From Hordeum vulgare subsp. vulgare (Eukaryota > Streptophyta > Magnoliopsida > Poales > Poaceae): 64,000 nucleotides of DNA. The notes beneath the pieces are model-generated. The model saw only the letters and a program-made list of their open reading frames with translations. It had not been told where the DNA came from and did no database searches. The first letter of the stretch is position 1. Each line of letters starts with the position of its first letter. The position numbers were made by a program, and so were the translations under genes. Below, one piece after another: positions 34,002-44,276 of the stretch. The DNA is taken from NCBI RefSeq assembly GCF_904849725.1, contig NC_058520.1, forward strand, positions 323,217,186 through 323,281,185, read 5' to 3'.

Positions 34002-34853
34002 TTAGAATTCTGGGGCCTTGCCTTCTTGGATCTTCTTCTTGATGCCTTCAATGCTCTTGTGCCCCTTATGGGCCTCCTTGGTATCATCAGGCAGCGTTGG
34101 TTTCACTTCGAGGTTAGCTAGGAATCCTGATTCCACTAGCTCCAACCCTAAGTTCTCCATTTTTTCATATAAGGCGGGTAGCCTTTCCTTGAGCATAACG
34201 TTCAAGGTGTTGGTCTTCCTGCTTAAGGCATCAGCCACTACATTGGCCTTACCGAGGTGATATTGATTGTTGAGATCGTAGTCTTTGATAAACTCCAACC
34301 ATCTTCATTGCCTCATATTCAATTCCCTTTGAGTGAAGATATACTTCAGACTTTTGTGGTTGGTGAATATTTCACATCCCTTCCCCAGAAGGTAATGTCG
34401 CCATGTCTTTAGAGCATGCGCTACTGCTGCCAATTCGAGATCATGGGTGGCATAATTCTCCTCATGCGGGCGTAGTTGCCGTGACAAATATGTCACTACC
34501 CTACTGTCTTGCATTAGGACTCCACCGAACCCGGTTCTGGAGGCATCACAATATATCACAAACTCCTCGCTGATATGTGGTGTAGCCAAAACCAGGGAGG
34601 TAGTCAATCTATTCTTCAACTCCTGGAAGCTTGCTTCACACTCCCGCGTCCATTCGAACATCTTGACTTTCTTCAAGAGCTGAGTCATGGGTCGAGCGAT
34701 GCGGGAGAATCCTTCTACGAACTTGCGGTAGTATCCCGTGAGCCTGAGGAAGCTCCTGACTTCCTTCACATCGATTGGCGACTCCCAGTTGGTTACCGTA
34801 GTAATCTTAGAGGCATCGATTGCCAATCCACTTATTGTCATGGTATGACCCAA
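34002..34853 (-). pseudogene. TekD RNase H
   Basis: [33 protein letters not shown] (D), [20 protein letters not shown] (E), [12 protein letters not shown] and, after a stop at about 34303, [10 protein letters not shown] (D). The usual TDHKSLKY Asp is Asn here (TNHKSLKY), so one catalytic acid is lost. Confidence 0.88.
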
Positions 34854-34913
34854 GAATCCAACTTCGTTCAGCCAGAATTGGCATCTGCGGAATTTGGCAT
34901 AAAGTTGGTGCTC

Positions 34914-36146
34914 TCAAAGCTTCTCCAATACTAACCACCAGTGTTGCTCATGCTCTTCTTCGGACTTGGAGAAGCTTAATATGTGATCAATAAATATGAC
35001 GACAAACTTATCCAGGTATTCCATGAAGACCTTGTTCATGAGGTACATGAAGTAAGCTGGGGCCTTAGTCAACCCGAAAGACATGACAGTGCATGCGTAT
35101 AGACCGTACGAAGTCACGAACGCAGTCTTGTGTATGTCCTCAGGTCGGATCTTCAGTTGGTAGTATCCAGATCGGATATCGATCTTGGAGAATACCTTGG
35201 CTCCATTTAACTGGTCGAACAAATCTTCAATCTTGGGGAGTGGGTACTTGTTCTTGATCGTGACTTCATTGAGAGAATGGTAATCGATGCAGAGTCTGAT
35301 AGTTCCATCCTTCTTAGACATGAACAGAACAGGTGATCCGCAAGGTGATGCACTCAGATGAATGAACCCTTTTCTGAGTTGCTCATCCAGCTGCTTCTTC
35401 AGCTCTGCTAGCTCTTCAAATCCCATCCTATAAGGCTCCTTATAGATAGGCCTTGATCCGGGCATGAGATCAATGATGAACTCGATGTCTCGGTCGGGAG
35501 GCATCCCTGGTAGCTCATCAGGAACGATGTCCGAGTACTCATAGACTATCGGCACTCGGTCTTGTTCTTCTCCTGATAGGCTGTTAACCCGCGGTACACG
35601 AGTGGTTACTGGCTCAGAGACATACTTGACTTTGACCCCTTGGTCGCTCTTCATGGTAATAGCCATGTTGGCACAGTCGAAGATACTCTCGTGTTTGGCC
35701 AACCAATCCATGCCGAGAATTACTTCTAGGCCTTGCGACTTAATGACGATGAGATCTGCTGAGAAGCTTATCCCATTGATAACGATCGCGACTTTCCTAC
35801 ACCCTAGGTTGGTCCTTAACACTGCTCCCGAGGATTGTATTTCCATTTGCCTGTTAAGCAGGGTAGGCTTTAAACCACATTTTTCCACAAATCTTTGCGT
35901 GATAAAAGAAATCAAAGCACCACAATCAAACAATATTGTTGCTGGGGTTGAGTTGACGAGGAACGTAGCCAAAATGCAGTCTGGGTCTTTCCGTGCCTCT
36001 TCTGCGGAGATATGATTGATCCGCCACCTGCTGTGATACTGGTGGTTGCGGGGAGCTTGATTCCTGCCTGGTGCTCCTTGGCATTGGTTTGGCACATTGG
36101 GGCGCGGTGCGTCGGGCTTCTTGTTGGGACACTGCCTGGAATAGTG
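34914..36146 (-). pseudogene. TekD protease and reverse transcriptase
   Basis: A long open frame on the minus strand (36095-34914) starts with the protease ([21 protein letters not shown] in place of D-S/T-G) and [15 protein letters not shown] blocks follow: [75 protein letters not shown] and [12 protein letters not shown]. The catalytic YxDD position reads FIDHILSFS, so the second Asp is His. The frame ends just after the RT thumb. With these changes the enzyme should be inactive even where its frame is open. Confidence 0.9.
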
Positions 36147-36955
36147 TCATGTCTGTCCACATCCAAAACAGGTAACTTGTGCTGGAAGGTTGGTCGTGAC
36201 TCCACTGTTGTTCGGTGTGTTGAATATTGGCTTGGTGTTGACTTGCTGCTGAGTTGGTAGTTTTGGCGAAATGTTGGAGACTTGTAATACTGCTACTGGT
36301 AACTGGGTCTTGCGGGAGCTTTCTACCATGGGCGTGGCTTCGGATTACTAGGTCCTCCACTACCCATCAGCTTGTGCTTACGGGTTTCGTCCATTGCACG
36401 ACGCTTATCCTCCAACATAAGGGCCTTGTTAACGAGATCACTAAAGGTCCGACATTCACAAACAACCAGTTGATACAGGAGTGACTGCTGGAGTCCTTCC
36501 ATAAAGCGTTCCACTTTAGCGGCCTCAGTGTTGACATCCTCTGGTGCATATTTTGACAAGAGGTTGAACTTCTTCAAATATTCCTTGATGGATCCACTGC
36601 CTTGCCTTAAAGCTCGGAATTTACGCGTCTTAATGGTCATCATTTCGGGCGGAATGGGAGCAGCGCGGAATCCCTCCTTGAACACATTCCAAGTTATGAC
36701 CTGCCCAGCTCGCATGATCTGGAATCCATCCTACCAAGCTTTCGCTGTGCCCCCGAGACAGTGAGAAGCATAGAGGACTTTCTCATGATCAATAGTGCAT
36801 TTGACCAGCGTGAGGAGGTCTTCGATAGTACGAATCCAGTCATCGGCATCCAATGGTTCGGTTGTCTCTGTGAATATGGGTGGCGTAGTCCGCATGAACT
36901 CAGAGAGAGTAGAGCGACCATTGCCATTCCTGTTCTGCTGCGGGTTGTTCACCAT
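36147..36955 (-). pseudogene. TekD gag with zinc knuckle
   Basis: ATG 36955 opens MVNNPQQNRNGNGRSTLSEF, then EPLDADDWIRTIEDLL, a stop at about 36730, FKEGFRAAPIPPEMMTIKTR, LKKFNLLSKYAPEDV and VERFMEGLQQSLLYQLV: a Retrotrans_gag core. The CCHC knuckle (CFGCGQT, stop, HYSRQC) sits at about 36170-36130, with a TGA inside it. Gag is followed directly by the protease frame. Confidence 0.9.
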
Positions 36956-37467
36956 GACTTGAGCCAGCTGCTGAATAGCGGCATTATTGGCTTGACGTTC
37001 CTCGTGAAGAGCTTCAAGGAACTAAGCCATAGTCAAGCTTTCGGGAGGAGGCGGTGGTGGTGGAACATCGTCTTGCTGTTGCTCGTGGTGATTTCCAGCT
37101 TGAGCGTGCCCTCCGGTTCCCTGCTGCTAACCTGAAGAGGCAGAGTCGAGGTTGCCGAAGGTGCTGGTGCGAGTTGCAATCACCATCCTGTCAGGGGAGT
37201 AGATAGGTCAATTTGTTGAACTGGCCAGATTCATAAGGGAGGATGCTCTAGTAAAGGGGTCTAATGCTGTGGTGGTGTGAGATTTTTAAGCCAAAGATTT
37301 TTGGAAAAGACTAATGCATTAGATTAAATCAAGCGATATAGTCACTTACAAGCTGCCTAAGGCAGAATGCGACTTGCATCCGACATGCTCACAACATCGC
37401 GGTCCGCATGAACCAATACATAATCGCACTACGATTGGGAAATCTCCTAACTGCCTAAGTCGTAATC
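36956..37467 (-). other. TekD spacer between extra ORF and gag
   Basis: No domain recognised. The part nearest gag (37130-36956) still looks coding in the gag direction (glutamine- and proline-rich), so the true gag start may be upstream of 36955. Confidence 0.4.
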
Positions 37468-38231
37468 CTATGAGGCTGACTGCTCGGTTTCGTAGGCGGG
37501 TTCTGTCGGGTCTTCGTCTTCGTCTTCATCAGTACTTTCCTCCTTCAGAGGGGTGGGAGAAGGAAGCAGTCCATCACGGTGTCTCTTGGTTGGCGAGGCA
37601 GCGAAGAGTTCAGTGTACTCTTCCGCTGTCAGGCGACGACTCTGAATAGGAGTGGCCTGCAGCAGTGGTACTCCTCCTTGGATAGCAACGGTTGATCGTC
37701 CTTTGGGTGCTCCTTCCTTCTTCACCTTGCGGGTCTTCATATTCTCCATGCGGAGCAGATCGTTGACTTGGTGCAGTTCTTGGCGAATCTTTGTTGAGTA
37801 CTTGATCAAAGGTGCATCAAAGTGTCGGAAGAGAGGCTGAAGTAGGTGTGAAACCTTAGTGGTGTCCCATCCTCTGAAGATGGGTTGAATGTACAACTCC
37901 CGTCTATCCCATCCTTAATAAAAGGTAGGTGACGAGTAGCTGGCTCGTTAGCCATCTCGGGAAGGATGTCGCGGAGACGCACGAGCGCCTCTCGTGCGGC
38001 TGTCTCCACTACCATCATCAAATCCTTCATTTGTGGTCCTTCGAAGAACCAACTAGTCGGGGAGTCTTTAGCCTTCACTATCACATCCACGTGATATTCC
38101 TTGGTGTCGGTGTTGACCCAGTGCTCGTGGTAGAGGAAGATGGGCGTGCGGCATACTTCGCACTTCTCAAGGCTATCACCCAAAAGTAGGGGAAAGCCCG
38201 TCTCGAGAAGCATCTCAGGTACGAAGGCCAT
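37468..38231 (-). pseudogene. TekD extra ORF between primer site and gag
   Basis: Minus-strand ATG 38231 opens MAFVPEMLLETGFPLLLGDS, then EKCEVCRTPIFLYHEHWVNT (a C-x2-C pair), FEGPQMKDLMMVVETAAREA and LPEMANEPATRHLPFI. A frameshift near 37890 leads to IFRGWDTTKVSHLLQPLFRH and a C-terminal acidic tail (EESTDEDEDEDPTEPAYETE) ending at about 37468. The region before the ATG is pyrimidine-rich and ends TTGTAG|ATG, which looks like a splice acceptor. I do not recognise the domain. Confidence 0.65.
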
Positions 38232-38353
38232 CTACAAGATGTAGGAGAGAAGGTTAGAAAGTTTTTAGTGATGCACAATCTCAGGTTAAGGTCTAGGTGC
38301 ACTAATCGTCTCGGCTATCGTCCATGGTACCTAAGGCTTCCTATAGTCAGGAT

Positions 38354-38366
38354 GGCTCTCATACCA
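38354..38366 (-). promoter_or_regulatory. TekD primer-binding site (tRNA-Met type)
   Basis: Minus strand TGGTATGAGAGCC, four bases inside the 5' LTR, differs at one base from the usual TGGTATCAGAGCC complementary to initiator tRNA-Met. It fixes the minus orientation and the LTR boundary at 38371. Confidence 0.88.
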
Positions 38367-38370
38367 GCTA

Positions 38371-41300
38371 TGTGGGGACCTCGACTTATGAGTCGAGATC
38401 GCCGAATGAACGTGCTCAGTGATCCCAGAGATCAATGCTCACCGAACACACAGATACTGAATGATAAGAGTCTGACATCCAAATAATGAATTATTACATC
38501 ACATGACCGAATGTTCGAGTTCACAAGGTAGGGCCTATAAGGCCAGTCACACGGATACAACTGGGAGAGGAAATCAAAGGGATAACCGGGTGACCATGCC
38601 ATCAGCCTACACTAACATGCATTCTGACTGGGAAGCGTCCTAGTTCGCAGGGGCGTCTCCGAAGACGTACTCTTCTCCAAACTCCGGTCCTTCCATGTCT
38701 GGTCAATAATATAACCAGTGGCAAGCCAATGAGTACTTTTGAATGTACTCGCAAACAGCCCATGATATGAACAATGCAAGTTAAGGATAACAATAATATG
38801 CATCTTGGTAGACAACAACTTGGTTGTAATAAACATGATCATGCATGTGCAACATAAGCTATATGTTATTTGACGAACATGTTACAGATATCAATATATC
38901 TGTCGAGGGATGAACACTCCGGGTTCACCCTATATGCCAAGTCACCAAACTTGGTCATATCAACTCTTCCATATAAACTCCATTTACCACACTCACACAC
39001 ACATGGTTTATGCGGAAACGACTGGACGTAGTTTAAGCTGGATTACCAAACCGTCCTTGACCGCGGACATGGCTATTCGAATAGTTTTACACTCTACAGA
39101 GGTAGTACGCTGGACCCACAAGATTCGGGAAACTTCCGTGTCATCTACGACTCGCGGTATATAACATACCCGAGGTAAGTACCCGATCAATGCCTTTTCC
39201 CTAACGATACTAGATAAAGAGGTCCACTCGATTGGTACCCAGCCCACATGTTGTACGTCTTACGAGCATCCACTCTGGATAGTATCAACCATGCGGGGAC
39301 CAACGGTGTGCCTGGAACACGTAAAAACAACATAGTCGCCCTACCTGGCACGACCCCTTCACGAGAGTGACCACACATCACTCCCGCCACTAGTAATGTG
39401 GCTCTTTGCTAGCACCGACCAGAGTAATCAGCAAAGCCCCGTGCCATAAAGGCGTAATGTGGTCGTACATGTAAGGTTGGGACGGTTGACACATCATAAA
39501 TCTAATCCCATTTCCAAAACCATACACACACAAATACCCGGTGCACCACTTCTCCGAGAGTGGCCACCTAACTCATCGTCACCCTCGGGCATTACTGGCA
39601 CCCGATGGGGTTTTCATAAACCTTTGATTTGTACCAACAAAATGCTCATGCTACTGCTATTCTAGATTTACTTGTCAACATGATATTAGCGTGATCCTCA
39701 TGGGTGGTAGGATCATGCTCAAAATGCTAGTGCTCCGGAGGAGCCTTCAGTAACATCACTTCAATGTTTTACCGGTACTTATGATCATATGAAACAGAAA
39801 TATTTGCTACTCAAGCATGCAATATATCATATGCTCAGTCATGGTCAAAGGGTTGCTTGCCTTGGTCAGCTAGGTATCCGGGGTCTTCGAGGTCTTCTGC
39901 TCCGACTCGTTCATCAGACGGGTTTTCTATCGTCGTATAAAGATAAAAATAATAAGTAGTTCACTCCAAAACAGATCACAAAGTAACTTTAAAAATGTCG
40001 GTTATTTATGATAATCCAGGTTGTTATTTTAAAAATATTTGCTTCTGGTTTTAGAGAAAGAATATTTTTAAAATCAACTCTGCAGAAGCAAAACTATTCC
40101 AATTTAATCCTTTTTATTATTGTAAAACAGAATAGTTGCTGCAAAAATTCAACCAATCATTCTCTTAAATACTACACATTTTTAGAAGAATAACAGTGGA
40201 AAAATTATATCTTTACACTGGTTAAATCTTTTTATAAAAATCAGTTAAACTCAGGTTTAAAACAAAAAAAAAGGCTACAGACCCTGGCCTGGCTTGGCCT
40301 GGGACTGGGCCAGACCAAAGGCCAGCCAAACAGCCTGCCCAAGCGCGCGCGCCGTCAGGTTTGAACCTGACGCGCGGGCCCCTACAGTCAGTGGTTGCGG
40401 GCAGCGAGGGAGAGAGAGATGTGCCACTAACACGTGGGGCACACGTGTCGGGGTCGTCTCCTACCTTTGGCCAGTGAGGAGGAGGAGCACGCCGGCGTGG
40501 CTACCGACGTCCTCGGGCCCTAACGACGACGGGAATGGGTCTGGCTCGTCGTCTCCTACCTAATGATGGTCGAGATGACGGTGGAGGGGCTCAGGTTCCC
40601 CGGAGATGAGGAAGCCGATGCGGAGGGGTTTCAGGCGAAGGTGGAGGTGGTAGCTAGGGGCACGGAATTGCTCGGGGAAGGGAGGGGCAAGCTTCCTGAG
40701 GTCACGGGGAGTGGTTTGGTGGGCAGAGGGACGCGAGAGCCGGCATGTAGCCAGAGATCGACCGGAGCTCCGAGGCGGAGGGGCCTCAGTAGATCTCGAG
40801 CACGGGGGCTCTGCTGGCTTACTAGGGTGGCTAGGGGTGACTGAGGTTGTTGCAAAGAGGAATGAGGGGTGCTGGAGCGAGGGGAGAGGCTATAAATAGG
40901 CCCGCGGCGGTGAGCCGACTCAGGAGCGCTGGTGATTCACCATGGCGCGCATGGGTGTGCAGAGAGGAGCTCGGGTCGAAACCACGATCTCAGGACGTGG
41001 TTTTGGACTGCCAGGACTCACTTCGAGGGAGGGTGGGAGAGGAGAGGCGAGCTACCGTGGCCGCGCATCTCTGGCCGGTTTTGCTGCGCGTGGGCAGGCA
41101 TCGCACCAGCTCTTAGCGCGGGAGAGAAGGGCCCCTGATGGTCGCCGGATATAGAGGAGTTGTCGGGGGAGAGAATGGACACATCGGGGAGGCTGGAATT
41201 GGCCGAGAGCGTCGCCCGCACCTCAGTGGCTCTCTGTAGCCCGCCCAGAGTGCAGCTTTGGCATGCCATGGCATGCTGGCACGCTCTGGGGTGCCTTGGA

Positions 41301-42538
41301 CATGTCTAGCGTGTCCTGGGTACTGGCTGGGAGATGCCTAGCCATTGGAGACCCATGGAAGCTTCGTTTGGTCAAGGGGGACAGGGAAAACAGGTGATGT
41401 CAGGTTTGAGCTGAAGCTCAAATTTGGGTTTTTGGCATTAGTACTTTGAACGCGAGAGGGGCCAGTTGACTGGGCTTGGCATTGATGCTAGCCACCTAAT
41501 TTGAGAGTTTGGGAGAAAGGGTTGGGGTTTAGCTAAGGTTAGGCTGGGGTTTACCCATCTGTCAGAAGGTGCTCGACAGTGGTTTGGGGTGGTTGCAACC
41601 CACCACTGGGTGTGCAACTTAACAGGATTGGGTTTGGTGCTAAAACAAGGGGTTTCACCAAGTTTGAGCTCCATTGGACAAGTTTAGCTTCGTAAACTTG
41701 AAAACAACACCAAATGACCAGATGTGTTACTTCCAAAGAGAGCGTGGGCAAATTAAGTCCCACAATTCCCATTTTTCGCATGGAGCCCTCATTTGAGGTA
41801 TTAGGCACTCGTGCAAAGTTTCAACTCCATTGGACAAACTTTGCTATGTAGAGTTGCCCTAACTTCAATGTGGACAAAAGGGATTTCGCAATTATTTGGT
41901 GCCCTTAATCATCTTGGATCAGGGTGAAATTTTATATGGACACCAAATATGGCTTAGGGATACGACTCGAATTTGCTAGGAATTTATTGAGAATATTTCC
42001 TTTGGAAATATTTCAAAAGGTCAAAACAGACAGGAAGGGTTTTCAGGGTTTTACTCAAATAATAATAATATAAATAGGGGTTGAAAATATTATGTATGGA
42101 AAGTATATCTGCTTCTGATCACCTTCAAATTTTCTCATATTTTTCTAAGGCAGATAAGTATTTTTCCATATAGGAATAGCATATCTTGCCTCAGAAATAG
42201 ACATGCAATTAAATTAGAAAAATAATTCATAAAATAATTATTATATGGTTTTGGTGCTCTAAAATGGTGCTAGAACCAGATCACCAACTTTGGGTAAGAA
42301 CACTCCTTGCCATCAACGACTTGTAGTGCAACCCAAAGCAGGGTTTTGCTTTAACCTGAAATAATAAAAAGGGTTTTGAAATAATTAAGTAATGAGAAAT
42401 GTGGTTTTTAATATCACATCATCAAGCATACAAGCATACAATGACAATCATGGCACTCACAACATTAGTTTTGAAAAGTTTTAATAATCTCAGATTTTTG
42501 AATTACAGAAAAAGTGGTAGTGAAAACAAGGTGTGACA
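38371..42538 (-). mobile_element. TekD 5' LTR
   Basis: Partner of 28517-32605. It carries the same GC-rich core (40280-41480) with plus-strand TATAAATAG at 40891-40899 and ATG at 40942, which opens a 70-codon frame starting MARMGVQRGARVETT; the other LTR's frame stops after 34 codons. Sequence around 39715-39790 is absent from the other LTR. Confidence 0.92.
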
Positions 42539-42774
42539 CACTCACGATATAGGAGCAATGTAAAATCCGTGAGGTGGTTTTGCAAAGAAATAAAGGGAGT
42601 AACAGATCTGCTGCAAGGTATTGATGGATCTACCGTGATCCTTTACTAAATTACGGGATTCAAGTAATGCCTATGAGGTTAATGGCACGATGGACGGATG
42701 CTTGAAGAACTCCGGCGCCGCCCTAAGAACAGGGGTGATTTGCGAACCAGATCTACGAGGGAGAAGAAACTCAC
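42539..42774. other. TatC antisense gene, part of intron 1 right of TekD
   Basis: Non-coding. On the minus strand it begins with the donor GTGAGTTTC at 42774 and runs to the TekD LTR edge. Confidence 0.45.
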
Positions 42775-42940
42775 CTCATCAGTGCAGATGTTGGCGGAGG
42801 TAGCCCGCTGAGATACAAGCCGAGTATCGCGCCTGACCGATTCGGGAAGCTGCAGATCCGAAGTGGAAGCTCTACGATGGCGGAGCGTTCGTAGCATGAG
42901 CTCGAGAAGGAAGAAGAAGTGGAGCGACGATGTGGACGAA
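42775..42940 (-). other. Putative first (non-coding) exon of the TatC antisense gene
   Basis: On the minus strand the stretch downstream of a TATA box ends ...CACTGATGAG|GTGAGTTTC, a good splice donor at 42775/42774. It is GC-rich, contrasting with the AT-rich neighbours. The transcription start is guessed at about 30 bases from the TATA box. If spliced, it would join to the acceptor at 28278, 14.5 kb away, because TekD now lies in the intron. Confidence 0.45.
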
Positions 42941-42964
42941 CGTGATGGACCCCCCCCCCCACGA

Positions 42965-42974
42965 CTATTTAAAG
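42965..42974 (-). promoter_or_regulatory. TATA box of the TatC antisense gene
   Basis: Minus strand CTTTAAATAG, about 30 bases upstream of a pyrimidine-rich C run (42951-42960 region) and 190 bases before the splice donor. It lies about 300 bases inside the 3' LTR edge, so the antisense unit appears to have its own promoter. Confidence 0.45.
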
Positions 42975-43030
42975 ACGCGAGGCTGAAACTGAAACGGTAA
43001 TCGCGGGAGGCAAGGAGGCGCATTAAAAAT

Positions 43031-43282
43031 CAGAAATGGTGGCGCCTGGATTTTATGGTTGACGGGATAAGTCAAAAGATATGTTGAGATGACGTCACTA
43101 AGATGCCTGAAATGATGGGGCATATGACATCATCCATAAGTGAAATGGTGATTTAGACGGAGCATGAAGATTGCTGGCTTGTCACTTTTTTAAGAAGCCA
43201 AGTCAGAGATTCCATGTGAGTCGCCATGGTCAAGAATAAAGGCTTATTGGCATGAATAAATTCAAGTCAATATGGGGTCTAA
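43031..43282. other. TatC region between antisense promoter and 3' LTR
   Basis: No reading frame. The last bases before 43283 (atggggtctaa) are weakly purine-rich and could be the polypurine tract. Confidence 0.35.
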
Positions 43283-43720
43283 TGTTGGGGATATTACCCG
43301 CAGTATGACCCGCACTATTGGACCGGGTCAGGTTCATGGCGACTCAACATTTATGATTTAAAGATGGGCTTAGACCCAAGATGTGGAAGGCGTGACGTGA
43401 TCTCCAGCAAAGAGCCGGCCGAGCCCGTGGGCCCAGATGGAGACTCCTGGCCCAAGAATTGGAAGACTCGGTGGGTAGTTTCCTTGCTTGAGAAACACGA
43501 CGGTTTAGAGATATGTCAGGTCAAGGCTTATGATGTGGCCTGGACTCTTGTAAACCTAGGGCCCCGACCTATATATAAAGGCGAGTCTGTAGGATAGATT
43601 GACAAGTTACAATCCATCGAGAGCTAGGTCAGGCGAGTTATGCACACTTGTAATCAATTCCACCATCAATATACACAAAGCAGGACGTAAGCTTTTACCT
43701 CCATCGGAGGGGCCGAACCT
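43283..43720 (+). mobile_element. TatC 3' LTR, truncated
   Basis: Begins TGTTGGGGATATTACCC and carries a TATA box (ctatatataaag, 43569-43580) in the plus orientation, followed by a leader-like stretch up to 43720, where AthE LTR sequence starts abruptly. No second copy is in the window, so the start is provisional. Confidence 0.5.
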
Positions 43721-44261
43721 AGGTACACAGATTGAACACAAGAGATGAACTAGGGTTTGAGAGGAGTTGGTGTTGTTGAAGATGTTGACGAAGATAGCCC
43801 TCCCCAAAATGGGATAGTTGTCGGTGATGATGATGACGATGGTTTCCCCCTCCGGGAGGGAAGTTCCCCCGACAGAATCGCTCCGCCGGAGGGCACAAGT
43901 GCTCCTGCCCAAGTTCCGTCTCGAGACGGCGGTCCTTCATCCTAAAAGTCATCTACTCCTTTTTTCTAGGTCAAAATGACTTATATACCAGAAAAGAGGA
44001 ACCGACGGTGGGCCTGGGTGAGCACACCCCACCGGGCACGCCTGGACTCCCACGCTCGCCCAGGTGGGTTGTGCCCACCTGGTGGGGCCCCTCTGGTACT
44101 TATTTGCTCCAATATACCTCAAATATTCCATAATTATCCCCCTTTGTGTATACATTGCATATTTTGAGGGAAAAGGCATTAGAATTACTCCAAGACGCAT
44201 TATTATTCAATAAAACAACATAAATAACAGTAGGTAAACATGATGCAAAATGGACGTATCA
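43721..44261 (-). mobile_element. AthE 3' LTR, partial
   Basis: Matches 56391-57023, with a deletion of about 90 bases near 44125. A TATA box is visible on the minus strand (GGTATATAAGTC, about 43978-43990). Confidence 0.85.
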
Positions 44262-44276
44262 ACTCCCCCAAGCTTA
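44262..44276 (-). promoter_or_regulatory. AthE polypurine tract
   Basis: Minus strand AAGCTTGGGGGAGT directly before the 3' LTR start. A second copy of the motif lies at 45780-45796. Confidence 0.75.

Larger units (their letters stand above)
28517..42538 (-). mobile_element. TekD: chromodomain Ty3/gypsy element (Tekay type) with 4.1-kb LTRs
   Basis: LTRs at 28517-32605 and 38371-42538 are 4089 and 4168 bases, with ends TGT(C/G)GGGAC and GGTGTGACA. In about 200 aligned bases near 28821/38680 I counted about 11 differences. One gap of roughly 75 bases separates the two copies near 29850/39715. Minus-strand order is 5' LTR, tRNA-Met-type primer site, an extra ORF, gag, protease, RT, RNase H, integrase, chromodomain, polypurine tract, 3' LTR. 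Flanking 5-mers cattg and cactc do not form a clean target duplication. Insertion split the TatC antisense gene. Confidence 0.92.
18495..43720 (+). mobile_element. TatC: second Tat-lineage element, split by TekD
   Basis: Plus-strand gag to integrase runs 18495-23590, followed by a convergent antisense gene on the minus strand (28277-24741, first exon at 42775-42940) and the start of a 3' LTR at about 43283. TekD (28517-42538) interrupts it. The left end is cut by TatA, whose LTR edge falls inside the gag of TatC, so the 5' LTR and gag start should lie beyond TatA, left of the window. The right end is cut within the 3' LTR at 43720/43721. Dual RNase H and a DGGSS protease support the Tat lineage. 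Confidence 0.78.

Noticed and set aside
28512..42543. Target duplication for TekD
   Set aside because: cattg and cactc share only the first two bases; I do not claim a duplication.
42679..43023. 114-codon minus-strand frame near the TatC antisense promoter
   Set aside because: It runs through the TATA box and the proposed splice donor, is Ser/Arg/Leu-rich and has no domain; better explained as GC-rich first exon and promoter.
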